Shown here one piece after another: positions 54,845 through 64,000 of a DNA stretch of 64,000 nucleotides. The notes under the pieces are model-generated. The model saw only the letters and a program-made list of their open reading frames with translations. It was not told the origin of the DNA and made no database searches. The position numbers and the translations under genes are program-made. The stretch's first letter is position 1, and each line of letters starts with the position of its first letter. The DNA is from Klebsormidium nitens (taxonomy: Eukaryota; Streptophyta; Klebsormidiophyceae; Klebsormidiales; Klebsormidiaceae): contig DF237184.1 in the NCBI GenBank assembly GCA_000708835.1, positions 5,076 through 69,075 on the forward strand. Reading direction: 5' to 3'.

Positions 54845-57604
54845 TTAAACCGGAGGAGGTCCACTCCGGTACATCTCCTTGAGCGAATCCAGGCCCTGAT
54901 AGCGGTACGCAGCTGCTCTAAGGGACAGCAACTCTTCGGAACCCCGGTCGATCGATCCGCCCGTATCAGAACCCCCGCTCTCGAGCTGCTTGCGTGCCAC
55001 GGCGCGGCGCTTGAGCTCTAATTCGGCGGCCCATCCCGCTTCCTCGACCGCAGTCGGATGGAGCATATTGATCAAATTGCCGTCGGTTCCGCGCCACTCA
55101 ACGAGGAGGTCTTCGTTGGCAATCAGTGCCTCATGGCCGAGGTAGCGGGCGGCCTCGTTCTTGCGGCTGATAATCTTGGAGAACTCCTCCCAGGTAACGT
55201 ACAGCGAGAATACAAGAGTGAGCGCGTAGAGGAGGAGCCCAATGATTGCGGTGGCGGCGGAGCCACGGACGGCCACGAAGGCGTGCGTCTCCGCGAGCAG
55301 AGTGCCAGAGTAGTTGCCGGCCTGGTATTGACGCGTGCTTACAGTCGTGAACATGCGCTCTGCGTTGTGGTTAACGAGCGACTTGTAGACGAGCCCAAAG
55401 TTGGGGACGTTGAAAGTGGTGACCGCAAGAGCTGTGATGGTGCACGCAGCCACGCGCGCAAAACCGCTTGAGACGCGCTGCCGGCGATAGAAACTAGAGC
55501 GGGCGATAAAGTGCGAGACGACGATGCCAGAAGACGCGAGCGCGATCTCGAGCGCGACAACGGAAGCCGCACTGGCGGCAACTGCATCTAGATGGATCTT
55601 CACGTCCGTAGAGGATACGAGGAAGAGGCGGTCAGCATCGAAGTCGAAGGGGATCTGTAAAAGAGAGCAGGCAGGTTAGCAACAATACGTATTCAGAAGT
55701 GGAGCACAGCCGTCGAAACGAAAGGGCAAGCGAAAGACTCTTTGGACCATCTGCGCACTTGCTGCATGAGGTCACAGCCAGACAGACGCTGCATTGTTTT
55801 CAACATCTGAAGCCTAGATTTGAATCAGAGTAAGGATGCAGAAATGAAGGTCTGACATGAGTATGACAGATTTTGTTCAAGCCAATGGGGACGCCTCTAG
55901 CCAGGGCACCCCTTCTCAGATCAACCTGGCTGTCCTGCTCTCTTGACTGCACGGTGGAAGCTCACTCTTGCAATGCAATTGGTTTTCTCAGAAGGGCGCA
56001 TGACAAAGACAGGATAGTATCTAAACCACTTCTACTTGACAGCACTAAGGAGAGATCTTGGCATGGCTGGCGAGGCCGTCTCCAAGTCTGATAGAGTACC
56101 TTTCCAGCTTTACAGTGTACTTCAAAATGCAGAAATCTGTTGTATCATGAATTATGATGCCTCTACATTTCCTGGTCAAAGTGGCGGTCTAACTTGGCCC
56201 AAGACCAGCTCACCTGCTGTAAGATGGTTTCAACATCAAGGTGGTAATCTCTATAGCAGATACTGGATAGCTTGGTCAAGTTTGCCTCGGTGACCAACTC
56301 TGTTGGGTCAAGCCATAACGCCGTAACCGCCGCCTCGTTCCGTTGAGACGCATCACCAAAGTACAGCTGCGAGCAGGCGTCCTCTCCAAGATCTCGTTTA
56401 GTGACGGTAAAACTCGAGATTGTTGCCAAGCACGCCGCCGACGAATTAAAAACCAGCAGCTGGTCAAGAAGAGTCGTGTGGGCTTTGCTGGCATCCTTGA
56501 TGTCATTCGTCTGCCCAGAGGCAAATGACCCATACTCGGCAAATGCGTTCGGGAGACACCTAGTATTATTTGATTGAGTCAGGTTGACGATAGTCTTGGG
56601 AATGATTGGCTCAGAGAAGGATAAGACTGGAGATGTTGCGATGGCTGCTCCCCAATATGCCGCTGCTGTGAGCGCCTCCTCGAATGATAGAAACGGGCAC
56701 TCCACACCAGTAGGAAAAGACAACCGCAGGGTGAAGGGAACTGTACCCGGTCACCCGGGTCGTCTGACAAGCACCAGAATATGTGGTCCAGAAAATACAG
56801 GATCAATTGTGTAAAACAATGCAATTGATCCATCGCACATACTGTGGTGAACACTGTAGCGGGCCATCCCCACAAATCCTGATTGGAAGCTTGTTGCCAC
56901 TAGTACAAAAGCACCAGCATACTGGACGCAGGCAAACTGAGGTATGCCCTCAAACTCTCCGATAGACCCCACAACGGTTTGCGGGTGGGCTGAGCTGCAA
57001 GGCCTGGGCGCCATGATAACCTTGTAAAACAACTCAGATCCATATGTTTTGCTTGCATACCGACGCTCAACAACGTCCGCTTGATCAAGTTCAAAAGTGC
57101 GTTGGCAGCCGACTGGTTTGCATTGATGAGCCAACCCGTGTTGCCAATCCCCTCCTTTGCCGTAACCAGCACTCCCCTAGGCTCCGAGTCCCGGACTCGC
57201 GAGTTGCCAATCATTACCCGCTCCAAGCTCACACAGTTCGACTCGTCCGACACGCAACGCAACAGCTTGTAATAGACATCCACGGCCACTCTGCCTCCCA
57301 GGCCGTTGCTGACATAGGCACCCCTTATGGGTGATGTCAGCGCAGCGGCGGCAATAGGACTGATGTCATCGGGCAGCCCATTGACGAGGTTGTACGCATT
57401 TGTGTCAAACACGTTGCGTCCTGTCAGCAAGGAGTAGTACTTGATGTCCCTTCCCAGGCGGCTGAGATAATAAGTGTTAAAGTCGTGGGTCATAGTTGGA
57501 GGGGCGGATACAAGTTGCTGGCTCAACACTCCCCCTGCTGTCCAAAAACAGACAAGGAACAGGAGCTGCGGCGTGCGCCCGAAGGACGTGCTAGGGACCC
57601 CCAT
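54845..57604 (-). CDS. Unrecognised secreted-type membrane protein with three C-terminal helices
   Basis: Four exons (57061-57604, 56843-56989, 56214-56740, 54845-55654; phases 1, 1, 0) give 675 residues. The consistent phases support one gene. The start was placed at MGVPSTSFGRTPQ because a classic signal peptide follows (hydrophobic LLFLVCFWTAGGVLS). Residues about 30-420 form an ectodomain with scattered cysteines and N-x-S/T sites (NANQS, NLTQS, NNTRC, NSSAA, NLTKL). Three membrane helices follow at about 429-455, 469-490 and 525-550, with a basic, Glu-rich cytoplasmic tail ending GPPPV. A multi-helix channel, receptor or sensor is possible, but no family signature is seen and no function is claimed. 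The first intron is short (71 bp); an alternative acceptor a few bases away cannot be excluded. Confidence 0.68.
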
Positions 57605-58016
57605 GGTGCGCCTCGTGGATGACAAACTGGCCGCAGCGCCTAAGATTCGTCGAACTGGAAGTTGAAGGAAGAGAAAAGGCCTTCAGAAAGCTGCTACTAA
57701 TGCAACTTTGAAGGGTTGTCAAACTGATACCTAGTCCTTGGCAGCGGCTTGATGTTAGGCCTTATCATAAGCGGAAAACATTGGCAAGAAGAGAAAAGCG
57801 GCGAGAGCAGCTGTGCCCACTGCCAACTGCGGCATAGATATACGGTACACCGTCCAGTCTGGTGTCGGTGACTGTTAAATGCTCTTCGTCATATATGTGC
57901 ACATAGTTGTCCAGCGCTAGCCGTAAGTTGTCGACACCGGAGGGAGTGCTCTGCATGATTGGCTGCCAGTTCGTACCACGTGGATGGAGAAAGGTTGTTG
58001 TACACCGTACGGTATT
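57605..58016. other. Upstream region of the membrane-protein gene; possible minus-strand exon
   Basis: A minus-strand open frame (stop at 57765, open through 58040) contains GVDNLRLALDNYVHIYDEEH and looks moderately protein-like. It continues in the same frame on the far side of the retroposed insertion (from 58932 rightwards), once the duplicated 17 bp are counted only once. It could be an exon of an interrupted gene, but no partner exons are proven. Confidence 0.3.
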
Positions 58017-58791
58017 GCCAACTCCCAATGTGGTTATCAACAGCTATAAAGCCATCTGGCATGACCGATGTCAAGCTGTAAAAGACCGTGGCTTGCTTTT
58101 TCAAGATCGCGTAAAACTCTTGCCTGTTGGCAAAACCATTGATGAGCTAACCGATGAGGATTTTGCGGCGCTTGCTGACGCTTGGAATAGAAAACAAACA
58201 CCACTGCCTGTATGGCAGCATCATAGAGTTCGGCCCCGCCGTGGCCGTCCCCAGCCTCCTGTGGCTCCAAGCACCCATGCTCGAACTGTTGCGGCGCAAC
58301 ACCTTCGAGCTAGCCCGCTAGGTTCGGCTTCACCTCGAGCTTCAAACTTGGACCCTTCTGTCAGTGCCCGTCGCAATAAACGAAATCGGCTCCCCGATCT
58401 CAATCTCCCTGCACTTGCACCCGCAGCAAAACGGTCTGGCCCCACACGGCGACCTTCCTCCCAAGAGGATTTTGTCATGCCTGCTTCCTCCGCTTCGCTT
58501 GATAGTCAGGCTCTGTTATCAACAGAGTCATTGCAGGCCTTGCCTGCTTCGACTTCACCCTTCATCAACCTCGTGGATGCTCGTGCTTTAGCGCCTGCAT
58601 CCAGGGTTTCTCTTTACAATCCTCCACAGCAACAACAGCATTCTCCACCTCCTCCACGACCTGCTCACAAACGCTTGAGGACGATGCCACCTCAATCACT
58701 GCTCGACCTCAATCAGACTCCCTCCGACTCGGAATCCGAAGGCGAACCTCTCATCGATCCTCGACACGTCAGGAAACGGAGAAAATCGTAA
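57955..58791 (+). CDS. Open frame in the retroposed insertion, Pro/Ser/Gln-rich basic protein
   Basis: The frame starts at an ATG in host sequence at 57955 (MIGCQFVPRG...) and continues from 58034 into the insert, 278 residues in all. The insert part begins with a folded-looking segment (YKAIWHDRCQAVKDRG, GKTIDELTDEDFAALADAW). It then becomes low-complexity and basic, with Pro/Ser/Ala runs, LPDLNLPAL, a QQQQ tract, an LLDLNQTPSDSESEGE acidic patch and a terminal RHVRKRRKS, like a nuclear localisation signal. The two LDLN/DLNLP-type motifs resemble short EAR-like (DLN-x-x-P) repression motifs; that is a suggestion only. No family is recognised. Expression from this site is unproven because the true 5' end of the source mRNA appears missing. 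Confidence 0.4.
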   Translation: MIGCQFVPRGWRKVVVHRTVLPTPNVVINSYKAIWHDRCQAVKDRGLLFQDRVKLLPVGKTIDELTDEDFAALADAWNRKQTPLPVWQHHRVRPRRGRPQPPVAPSTHARTVAAQHLRASPLGSASPRASNLDPSVSARRNKRNRLPDLNLPALAPAAKRSGPTRRPSSQEDFVMPASSASLDSQALLSTESLQALPASTSPFINLVDARALAPASRVSLYNPPQQQQHSPPPPRPAHKRLRTMPPQSLLDLNQTPSDSESEGEPLIDPRHVRKRRKS

Positions 58792-58931
58792 CGTCCCCGC
58801 TTAGACTCTTTAGTCTCTGAATCATCTTACACATCGCTCCGCTTTTGCGGTATGCCAGTCCGCAGACTCCTTCTGATGAGCTGCGTACGGCCAGATTGTA
58901 CATCACAAAAAAAAGCCAACTCCCAATGTGG
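58017..58931 (+). mobile_element. Retroposed insertion with 17-bp target-site duplications and A8 tail
   Basis: GCCAACTCCCAATGTGG occurs at 58017-58033 and again at 58915-58931. The second copy is preceded directly by eight A residues (58907-58914). The inserted 881 bp (58034-58914) thus have the hallmarks of LINE-type target-primed reverse transcription of a polyadenylated RNA: variable-length target duplication, a 3' poly(A), and sense orientation of a long intronless open frame ending at 58791, followed by 123 bp of 3' UTR. The 5' end starts mid-frame, so it is probably 5'-truncated. It is either a retrocopy of a host mRNA or the 3' part of a retroelement. No reverse transcriptase is present. 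Confidence 0.82.
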
Positions 58932-59077
58932 GGCTTGTCTCCCAAGATTCAGAAGCCCCGGGTAACTCAACTAAACACCCTAACCCAAACATTACACGCT
59001 CCTCACCCACACCCACCCTAACCACCAAACCAACCCTACCCGTCCCCCGGGCCGCTAAACCTTGGGAGACAAGCCCC
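58930..59077. repeat. 17-bp inverted repeat around a C-rich core
   Basis: ggggcttgtctcccaag at 58930-58946 is repeated as an exact reverse complement at 59061-59077. A further weaker inverted match (gccccgggtaa against tacccgtcccccgggc) lies inside. The core (about 58970-59040) is C-rich with accctaac and cacccacaccc runs. It could be a small foldback element or a structured RNA; no target duplication is seen. Confidence 0.6.
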
Positions 59078-59079
59078 TT

Positions 59080-60479
59080 ACGAGATCGATCGACACTGGC
59101 CGAGTTGTCACAATCGGGTTGTCCACATGGTTCCCATAAATGCCGTGCCACCGTGGCGCAAAACCCACGCGGTGACCCTCAGTTGGGCGGGCCGCTGTTG
59201 ACATCCGCTGCGGCCGGCTACTATAGGCTACAGGCGCGGGCCGCCTTCCGTTCGATGAGGCTTGAAGAGGCTTGCACACTGACACGCGCGCCAGCGGTCA
59301 CTGCTTGACTCGGACTGCTATGCTGCTGGCTCGTCAGCTCGGTGGCCGCCGCTCCGCCGCGCCGCTGGCCGCGCCGATATCCCGATAATATATTTTCAGC
59401 TCCTTATCAGCTTCTTCTTTGCTGTCCCTTAGCACCTGCTTTGCACAATAGGTGCACAATTAATGGTCTCGCTTCGACTCGTTCTTGCAACCTTGCACGA
59501 GCCGTCGAGCTCTGGCTGGCCGCCTTTCCCTCATGACCAACCGCTGGGACAACGAGTCAGAAATGAGTACACCCTTTCGCTTTCTTCCTTTCTCTCATGC
59601 ATGCTTGCTTGAACATGCTTTGACATGCTTCCGCTTGCACATCTTTGAGTATCATGGCATGATGCTTGCAGAGTGACCTCAGATGCTTTGGGGGGGGGCT
59701 TGGTACGACTGGCCCGAGCATGATGTTGGATATAGGGACATAGCTACTTTGTGGCAGCATAACACTAAGTGCCCCTGAGTGCCTGAGACCCATTGAGCTA
59801 GTGTTCCATTTGTTGAGTGGCCCGGGTATAGGCAACTCATGTAGAAAACGTACAAGTGATCGGCTGGGACCGCCGAAAAAGTGTGGGTCCCAACATGGTT
59901 ATAAACATGCATGGTTAACATAAAAACACGAAAAACATGTTTAAGCTGAGAGTTCACGGCACATATGTCTGCTTGCAACCTTTATAGGCCGGTGTTTGTG
60001 CGTGCGTGACACAACATCAATAAGAAGTTCAATGGCCCCGGAGCTGGGGGCAATACTTTTATTTCCATCATGTCAGTAGCATGCATCCATAGGATTCGAG
60101 GGCCGAGTAGATCGGAAACCGGCAATTGAGATAGGATTGAAAGTAGGGTGTCCGGGCCGTTCTCGACACAAGCTGGCATGGGACACAATACCCCACGTCA
60201 CCGGCAGTGCCAGCGCATGCTTCGATCGACCTGACGGTTTCTTACAAACCGTGATCGATCCGGATTCTGCATCACAAGCTGCCTTTGTTGGAAGTTCTCA
60301 TTAACCTGCTTGCTACGTGTTGAGGAACTCCTTAATGCATCCTAAGTTTCCGCTGGTGTTGCGTCCTCAGCAGATTGGTCAATGGCAAAGTGATAGCCTG
60401 AGAATTCAAATGCGGTTTGCTTGCCCAGTATTCCCTTGATCAAATCATGCCACCAAGTCTCCTCCTCTCTTATTTGAGC
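59080..60479. other. Intergenic, no gene seen
   Basis: A GC-rich start (about 59160-59390) followed by AT-richer sequence. No exon chain, RNA gene or transposon end is supported. A G9 run occurs at about 59690. Confidence 0.4.
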
Positions 60480-61007
60480 TCAAACCCGTGAGCCTAGGGT
60501 CCGGGCCTCAAGGATTTGCATGTAATCAGAATCCCACGGTGCTTCGACATATCGGTCTGAATTTATAAGGGCGGATGCTTCTTCGTTTCGTGCGAAAAGC
60601 CCACACTTGCTCAGACATCTCCGCTCTTCTATTGCTTCGAATTGGTAGGAATGATTAACTGCCGAGATCCTCTCCCTCTTGTCCTTCCTTGGGCTTGTAG
60701 ACACTGAACTCTCCAAACTCCCGCTTTCCGCTGCACAAGAGCATGGCCTTCAAATGATTGGCACTCTACGCAAGCGTTTGTCATTGACCAGAACAACAGT
60801 CAAGTCGACCTTACTGTTGAGTGCTTTTTACGCTTCAATCCAAGGGCATCGGTGAAGCACATTGACCTGGGTGGTCGAGTAAACCAACTTACCCCTTCTC
60901 GTCCTCTTAGCGAGAGTATCTGACTGTCTCTTCTGAATACCGCCCAACACATACCACATGGTGCAGGCGCCGAACGTGAAACAACCATAGAACGTCATTC
61001 TGTTCAT
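60480..61007 (-). CDS. Small membrane protein (or terminal exons of the EXD2-like gene)
   Basis: Two exons (60893-61007 and 60480-60730, phase 1) give 121 residues. The start MNRMTFYGCFTFGACTMWYV is one hydrophobic helix preceded by almost nothing, followed by basic KRTRR, a Ser/Arg/Lys-rich region, and a polar C-terminus (RCLSKCGLFARNEEAS...TLGSRV). The topology suits an organelle inner-membrane protein. No family is recognised. The first exon frame also stays open upstream of this methionine to an acceptor at 61037, so these exons could instead be spliced to the EXD2-like gene by a weaker donor. The separate-gene reading is preferred because the strong EXD2 donor leads to an immediate stop. 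Confidence 0.4.
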
Positions 61008-61032
61008 GATCCCGGAGACGCATTCATGGAAG

Positions 61033-64000
61033 TCAGCTGTGTGGGGGAGTGATCTCCGAACGAGCGACAGGAAACAAGAAAAGGCGAACAGTACCAGAGA
61101 TCGCAACAAGCAGACATCCGTAAAACGGGCGACCTGGCACGATAACAAAGAAAGCGAAAGAGAGAGGTGGAAAACAAGAACGAGAAGAAAGCGGCGACAA
61201 CACACCTGTGCTTAACATCCCAGGCAGGGGGCAGATACGTCGGCCGCAGCGCCTCCACGAAGCACGCGCGCCACTCCTGGACAAACTCCCGCAACGTATC
61301 CTCCCCCCCCGTCGCCTCCAAAATCTCCACCACCCGCCTTCCGTGCTGTCCGTGCCCCAGCACCGCCTCCGCCCGTCTCGCTTTCTCCCCCGCCCCTAGT
61401 TCGAGACCGCCCCCCGACAGCTCCGCGCGCATCCGCTGCCGCTGCCGCCGGCTCATGATGCCGTTCCGCCGGGAGTGCGGGAGTCCGTCCGCTCCGTCGC
61501 CGGCGGAATCCGCTCTATTTGGGTCCGTTTCCGCCTCATTGTGTCCTGCTTCATCCTCTTCCCTTCCTGCCCGATCCGTTCCCGCCGTTGCGTCCTCTTC
61601 CGTTTGTGACCGTTCCGCTCCACCCCCCTCGCTTCCGTTCTCCACGTCTCCAGGGCAGATCGCCCCATTCCGTCCCGTTTCCCGTCCGTTTCCTTCCGCC
61701 AAGTCCTCAGCAAACTCCGCTCCATTTCCTTCCGTTCCGTTCGCCTCGTCACCAGCGGAATGCTCTCTGGCCCCGTTCGCAGCCCCTTCCCTTCTTGCTT
61801 CCTCCCCGCTTCTCTGGCCTTCACCATCCTCACCCTCTTCTCCAATGATGTCAGCACAAGCCCCCATTTCCGCTCCTTCTACACCAGATCCCACGCCCTC
61901 GGTGTTTTTCAGCGAGTCCTTCGAACCGTTCCGCTGGACACTTTCCGCCGCTTCTTGTTCTTCTTCCGACGGCTCCGTTTCTGAGCGGCCGGAAGGAGCG
62001 TCCAGTCGCGAGCCCTTCTTCTTGTAGACCCGCCGCTGGCCCTTGGGCCCCATACCAATTAGCCGCGCCTCCATTAGATCTTGATGAGTTAGCGACTCCT
62101 TGCCGTAGTAGTCTTTCATAATCTGCACGAGAAGTAGCTAGAAATCAGAGATCAGAGAGATCAGAGATGAAGGACTAGAGGCAAAAACACTACATTCGAT
62201 GTCAGCAAAGTCGTTGAAATCTACCCTGAGTTCAAAGGTCTTTGCAATAGGAAAAGGCAGTCTTTAAACCGCGCGCTGAAGTCTTCCATCAACTTGACAA
62301 CTCGGCATTGCCTATGAACTTGAGCATACCCAAAGTTTTTAAAATCAAGGACATACTTTCCGGTCCAGCCATCAACATTCCAGGACTCATCTCCGTAAAC
62401 GAACGTCTTCGGAGGTGCTCTCCCACCTGCTCTAGTTCTGCCACCCTCTCCTTGGGCATCACGCTCCCGTGCATGATCAGCGCAGTCGCCGCCCGCCGGA
62501 GCCCGTCAGGATCGACCCCTTCCGTTCCGCTCCCGGCCTCTTCCGCCGTTCCGCTCCCCTGGACCTTGGCCGGAATAAGGGGAACGCCGAACTTCCGCGC
62601 CACTAGTTTCTTGTGGCGCTCCGTGGCCTTATGCGCGACCTCGTGACAGTCGACGCAGAGGAGCACGATGTCGTGACTACGGTGGCTCTTGAGATGCTCC
62701 GGAAAGTGCTGCAAAAAGTGAGTTGAAGACAGGTTAGCGACGAAGATAAACGGGAACCCCACTGTTAAAAAGTTTATATGTGATACACGAAGAATAGACG
62801 TACAGCAGCACGATGTCGTGCGAATGATGGCTCTGAGGTGCTCACAAAATAGCTTCCAAGAAGGGTTAGTCAAGATGAGCAGAAAGTGGTAAGTCTTGGT
62901 GAAAGGTGTTGAAGAGAGACAGGGAAGACAGTGCCGTGCGAACGATAGCTCTTGAGGTGCTCCGGAAAGTGCAGTATTGCAAGGACTTTATAAACTAGAA
63001 GAAGAGTTTGATGCTCTGAGCAGGATCCAATGACTACTTGGGAAAGCAATTTGTCAAGTGCCCAGTGACGTGACTGCACAGCGCTGCAGCGCAACAGCTG
63101 CTAATTTTAGGATTTCAGAAACTTGAGAAGAAGATGAAACGAAACCCTCCGCAGAAGCAGCGAAGCATCCAAGATAAATTGACCGAAGAAACGCAACGCA
63201 GCCAAACTTGAGGTCGCTTTCTTACTTGGCGGTAGCACGACGGAACGAGGCGGAAGCGCAGGTAGTGGCTGGTCTCGCCACAGGCCACGCAGCGGTTCGA
63301 CTTGGAGCTGATGTAGAACTCGTTGTTCTCGTCTTCTGGGCGACCCTTAGGCTCGAAGCGCAGTGTTATGGAGGGCGGGTTGTCGCCGCAAAACTCGGCC
63401 AGGCCTTTTTGGACGTACCAATCGAGCTTCTTCCTGAAAGGGAACGACGAAGAACAGCCTTGTTAGGCTTCTAGCTTTCTGACTTTCCGAAAAAGAAATG
63501 TCACAAAACAGTGTTTTCAAAGTGCCTCTTTCTGGATGATTTAGTTGCTTCCAGATTGTGCCTCAGCCGTCTCTCAGACGATTCGTTCACTGGGGCTTTT
63601 CGTCATGGAAGTTGCCGTCGTGGAAGTTGAGTCATAAAGTGCAATTCTAGTCAACGCTGATAAATCAGCGGTTCTTGACCCTTTTATCGTAGGAGTATGC
63701 GGAAGGCAGACTCTTCAACTTTCAACAGTAGTTCTCGCTCATCCATACAGGCAATAGTGCATTTCGTGTTACCATTCCATCCAGCCATTCCCCCAAACGA
63801 AAAAGCATACTCTGGCTCATCCAAAGCTTCCGGTGCGATAGCACCGTCGATTCCGGGTCTAAAAAGGGGCGACCGGGCCTACCTGTCGCAGTAGCACAGC
63901 AGTCGCCCGTCCCCCGCGTAGATCCTGCAGTTCTCGTACACCGTCTTCTTGCACGCAAACTTGCTCACAAAGCGCGCCCGCGCCGCAGCCGGGTCCCGGT
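61033..64000 (-). CDS. EXD2: EXD2-like 3'-5' exonuclease, C-terminal half (5' part beyond the right edge)
   Basis: Exons seen on the minus strand: 63883 to beyond 64000, 63226-63433, 62427-62708, 61206-62122, and a terminal bit at 61033-61036 giving the stop. Phases join (2, 0, 0, 2). EXD2 proteins are nucleases of mitochondria and nucleus with an RNase D-like domain, which would lie off the window. This part carries the conserved post-nuclease block TVYENCRIYAGDGRLLCYCDR, the DWYVQKGLAE segment, and an HNH-like zinc region: C-V-A-C in exon 2 and HDIVLLCVDCHEVAHKATERH in exon 3. The C-terminus (FVEALRPTYLPPAWDVKH) also matches the family. A long insertion rich in E, G, N and A (about 200 residues, within 61480-62000) separates RRVYKKKGSR from the terminal helix and has no counterpart in animal EXD2 that I know of. 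The last few codons are uncertain. Confidence 0.88.
62662..63000. repeat. Three copies of the EXD2-like HNH-exon acceptor region
   Basis: The true exon start (about 62662-62745) is copied at 62805-62880 and 62927-63000, inside the upstream intron. All carry cgtgcga or cgtgact, then a gctctgagg/gctcttgag block, gtgctc and (in two copies) cggaaagtgc. Read on the minus strand, the far copy still encodes HFPEHLKSYRSHGTV, against HFPEHLKSHRSHDIV in the exon. Confidence 0.85.
63001..63225. other. Remainder of EXD2-like intron
   Basis: Intronic sequence between the repeat copies and the exon ending at 63226. No further feature is seen. Confidence 0.5.

Noticed and set aside
58034-58914. LTR retrotransposon interpretation of the insertion
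   Set aside because: There are no long terminal repeats, primer-binding site or polypurine tract. The A8 tail and 17-bp target duplication point to LINE-type retroposition.
61167-62027. 286-codon open frame on the plus strand, Pro/Ser-rich
   Set aside because: It is the antisense reading of the EXD2-like low-complexity exon; the minus strand has conserved flanking motifs and in-phase exons.
1-64000. CRISPR arrays, rRNA, tRNA, bacterial operons
   Set aside because: No regularly spaced identical repeats, no cloverleaf with A/B boxes noticed, and genes are intron-split; the window is eukaryotic nuclear DNA.

Overview
The window is nuclear DNA of a green-lineage eukaryote. Nearly every recognisable gene is split by GT-AG introns whose exon phases join exactly. 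Several proteins are of plant type: a CDK5RAP1-like tRNA methylthiotransferase, a plant-style ZC3H15/DFRP1, and a TPR protein with a probable plastid transit peptide. Others look more animal-like (an SLC15/PEPT-type peptide transporter, an EXD2-like nuclease). That mix, the compact genes and moderate GC suggest a streptophyte alga of the Klebsormidium kind. This is an inference; no marker gene proves it.

Layout, left to right: glutaredoxin (694-2589, -); CDK5RAP1-type methylthiotransferase, 9 exons (3964-9592, -); CPSF-A/DDB1-type beta-propeller protein (about 11737-17082, +); DUF998 membrane protein (18311-19021, -); SLC15-type peptide transporter with two alternative first exons (20876-25366, -); TPR protein (26863-29418, +); ubiquitin-like-domain gene broken by a 13-bp duplication (30941-32798, +); ZC3H15/DFRP1, 7 exons (33941-38211, -); RRP44/DIS3 exosome nuclease, 23 exons, 961 aa (38825-52732, +), with a 456-bp PIF/Harbinger-like MITE in intron 3; an unrecognised signal-peptide membrane protein of 675 aa (54845-57604, -); a retroposed insertion with 17-bp target-site duplications and an A8 tail (58034-58914); a small membrane protein (60480-61007, -); and the C-terminal part of an EXD2-like nuclease that runs off the right edge (61033-64000, -).

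The most striking feature recurs across unrelated genes. Short segments spanning an exon-intron boundary are repeated one to two more times inside the neighbouring intron, usually 95-190 bp away. I count about ten independent cases in 64 kb (glutaredoxin twice, CDK5RAP1, SLC15 twice, ZC3H15, RRP44 three times, EXD2-like). Several copies keep a usable splice site and some keep an open frame. This looks like a genome-wide process of splice-site duplication that could feed alternative splicing or intron sliding. A second texture is a dispersed GCGGAAC-type word that fills introns and also encodes low-complexity linkers.

Functionally the genes are mostly housekeeping RNA and translation factors (tRNA modification, exosome, DRG-binding protein, CPSF-A family), redox (glutaredoxin), transport (SLC15) and organelle maintenance (TPR, EXD2-like). 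They are arranged individually, several as divergent pairs sharing a promoter region, notably ZC3H15 and RRP44 with 613 bp between their start codons.
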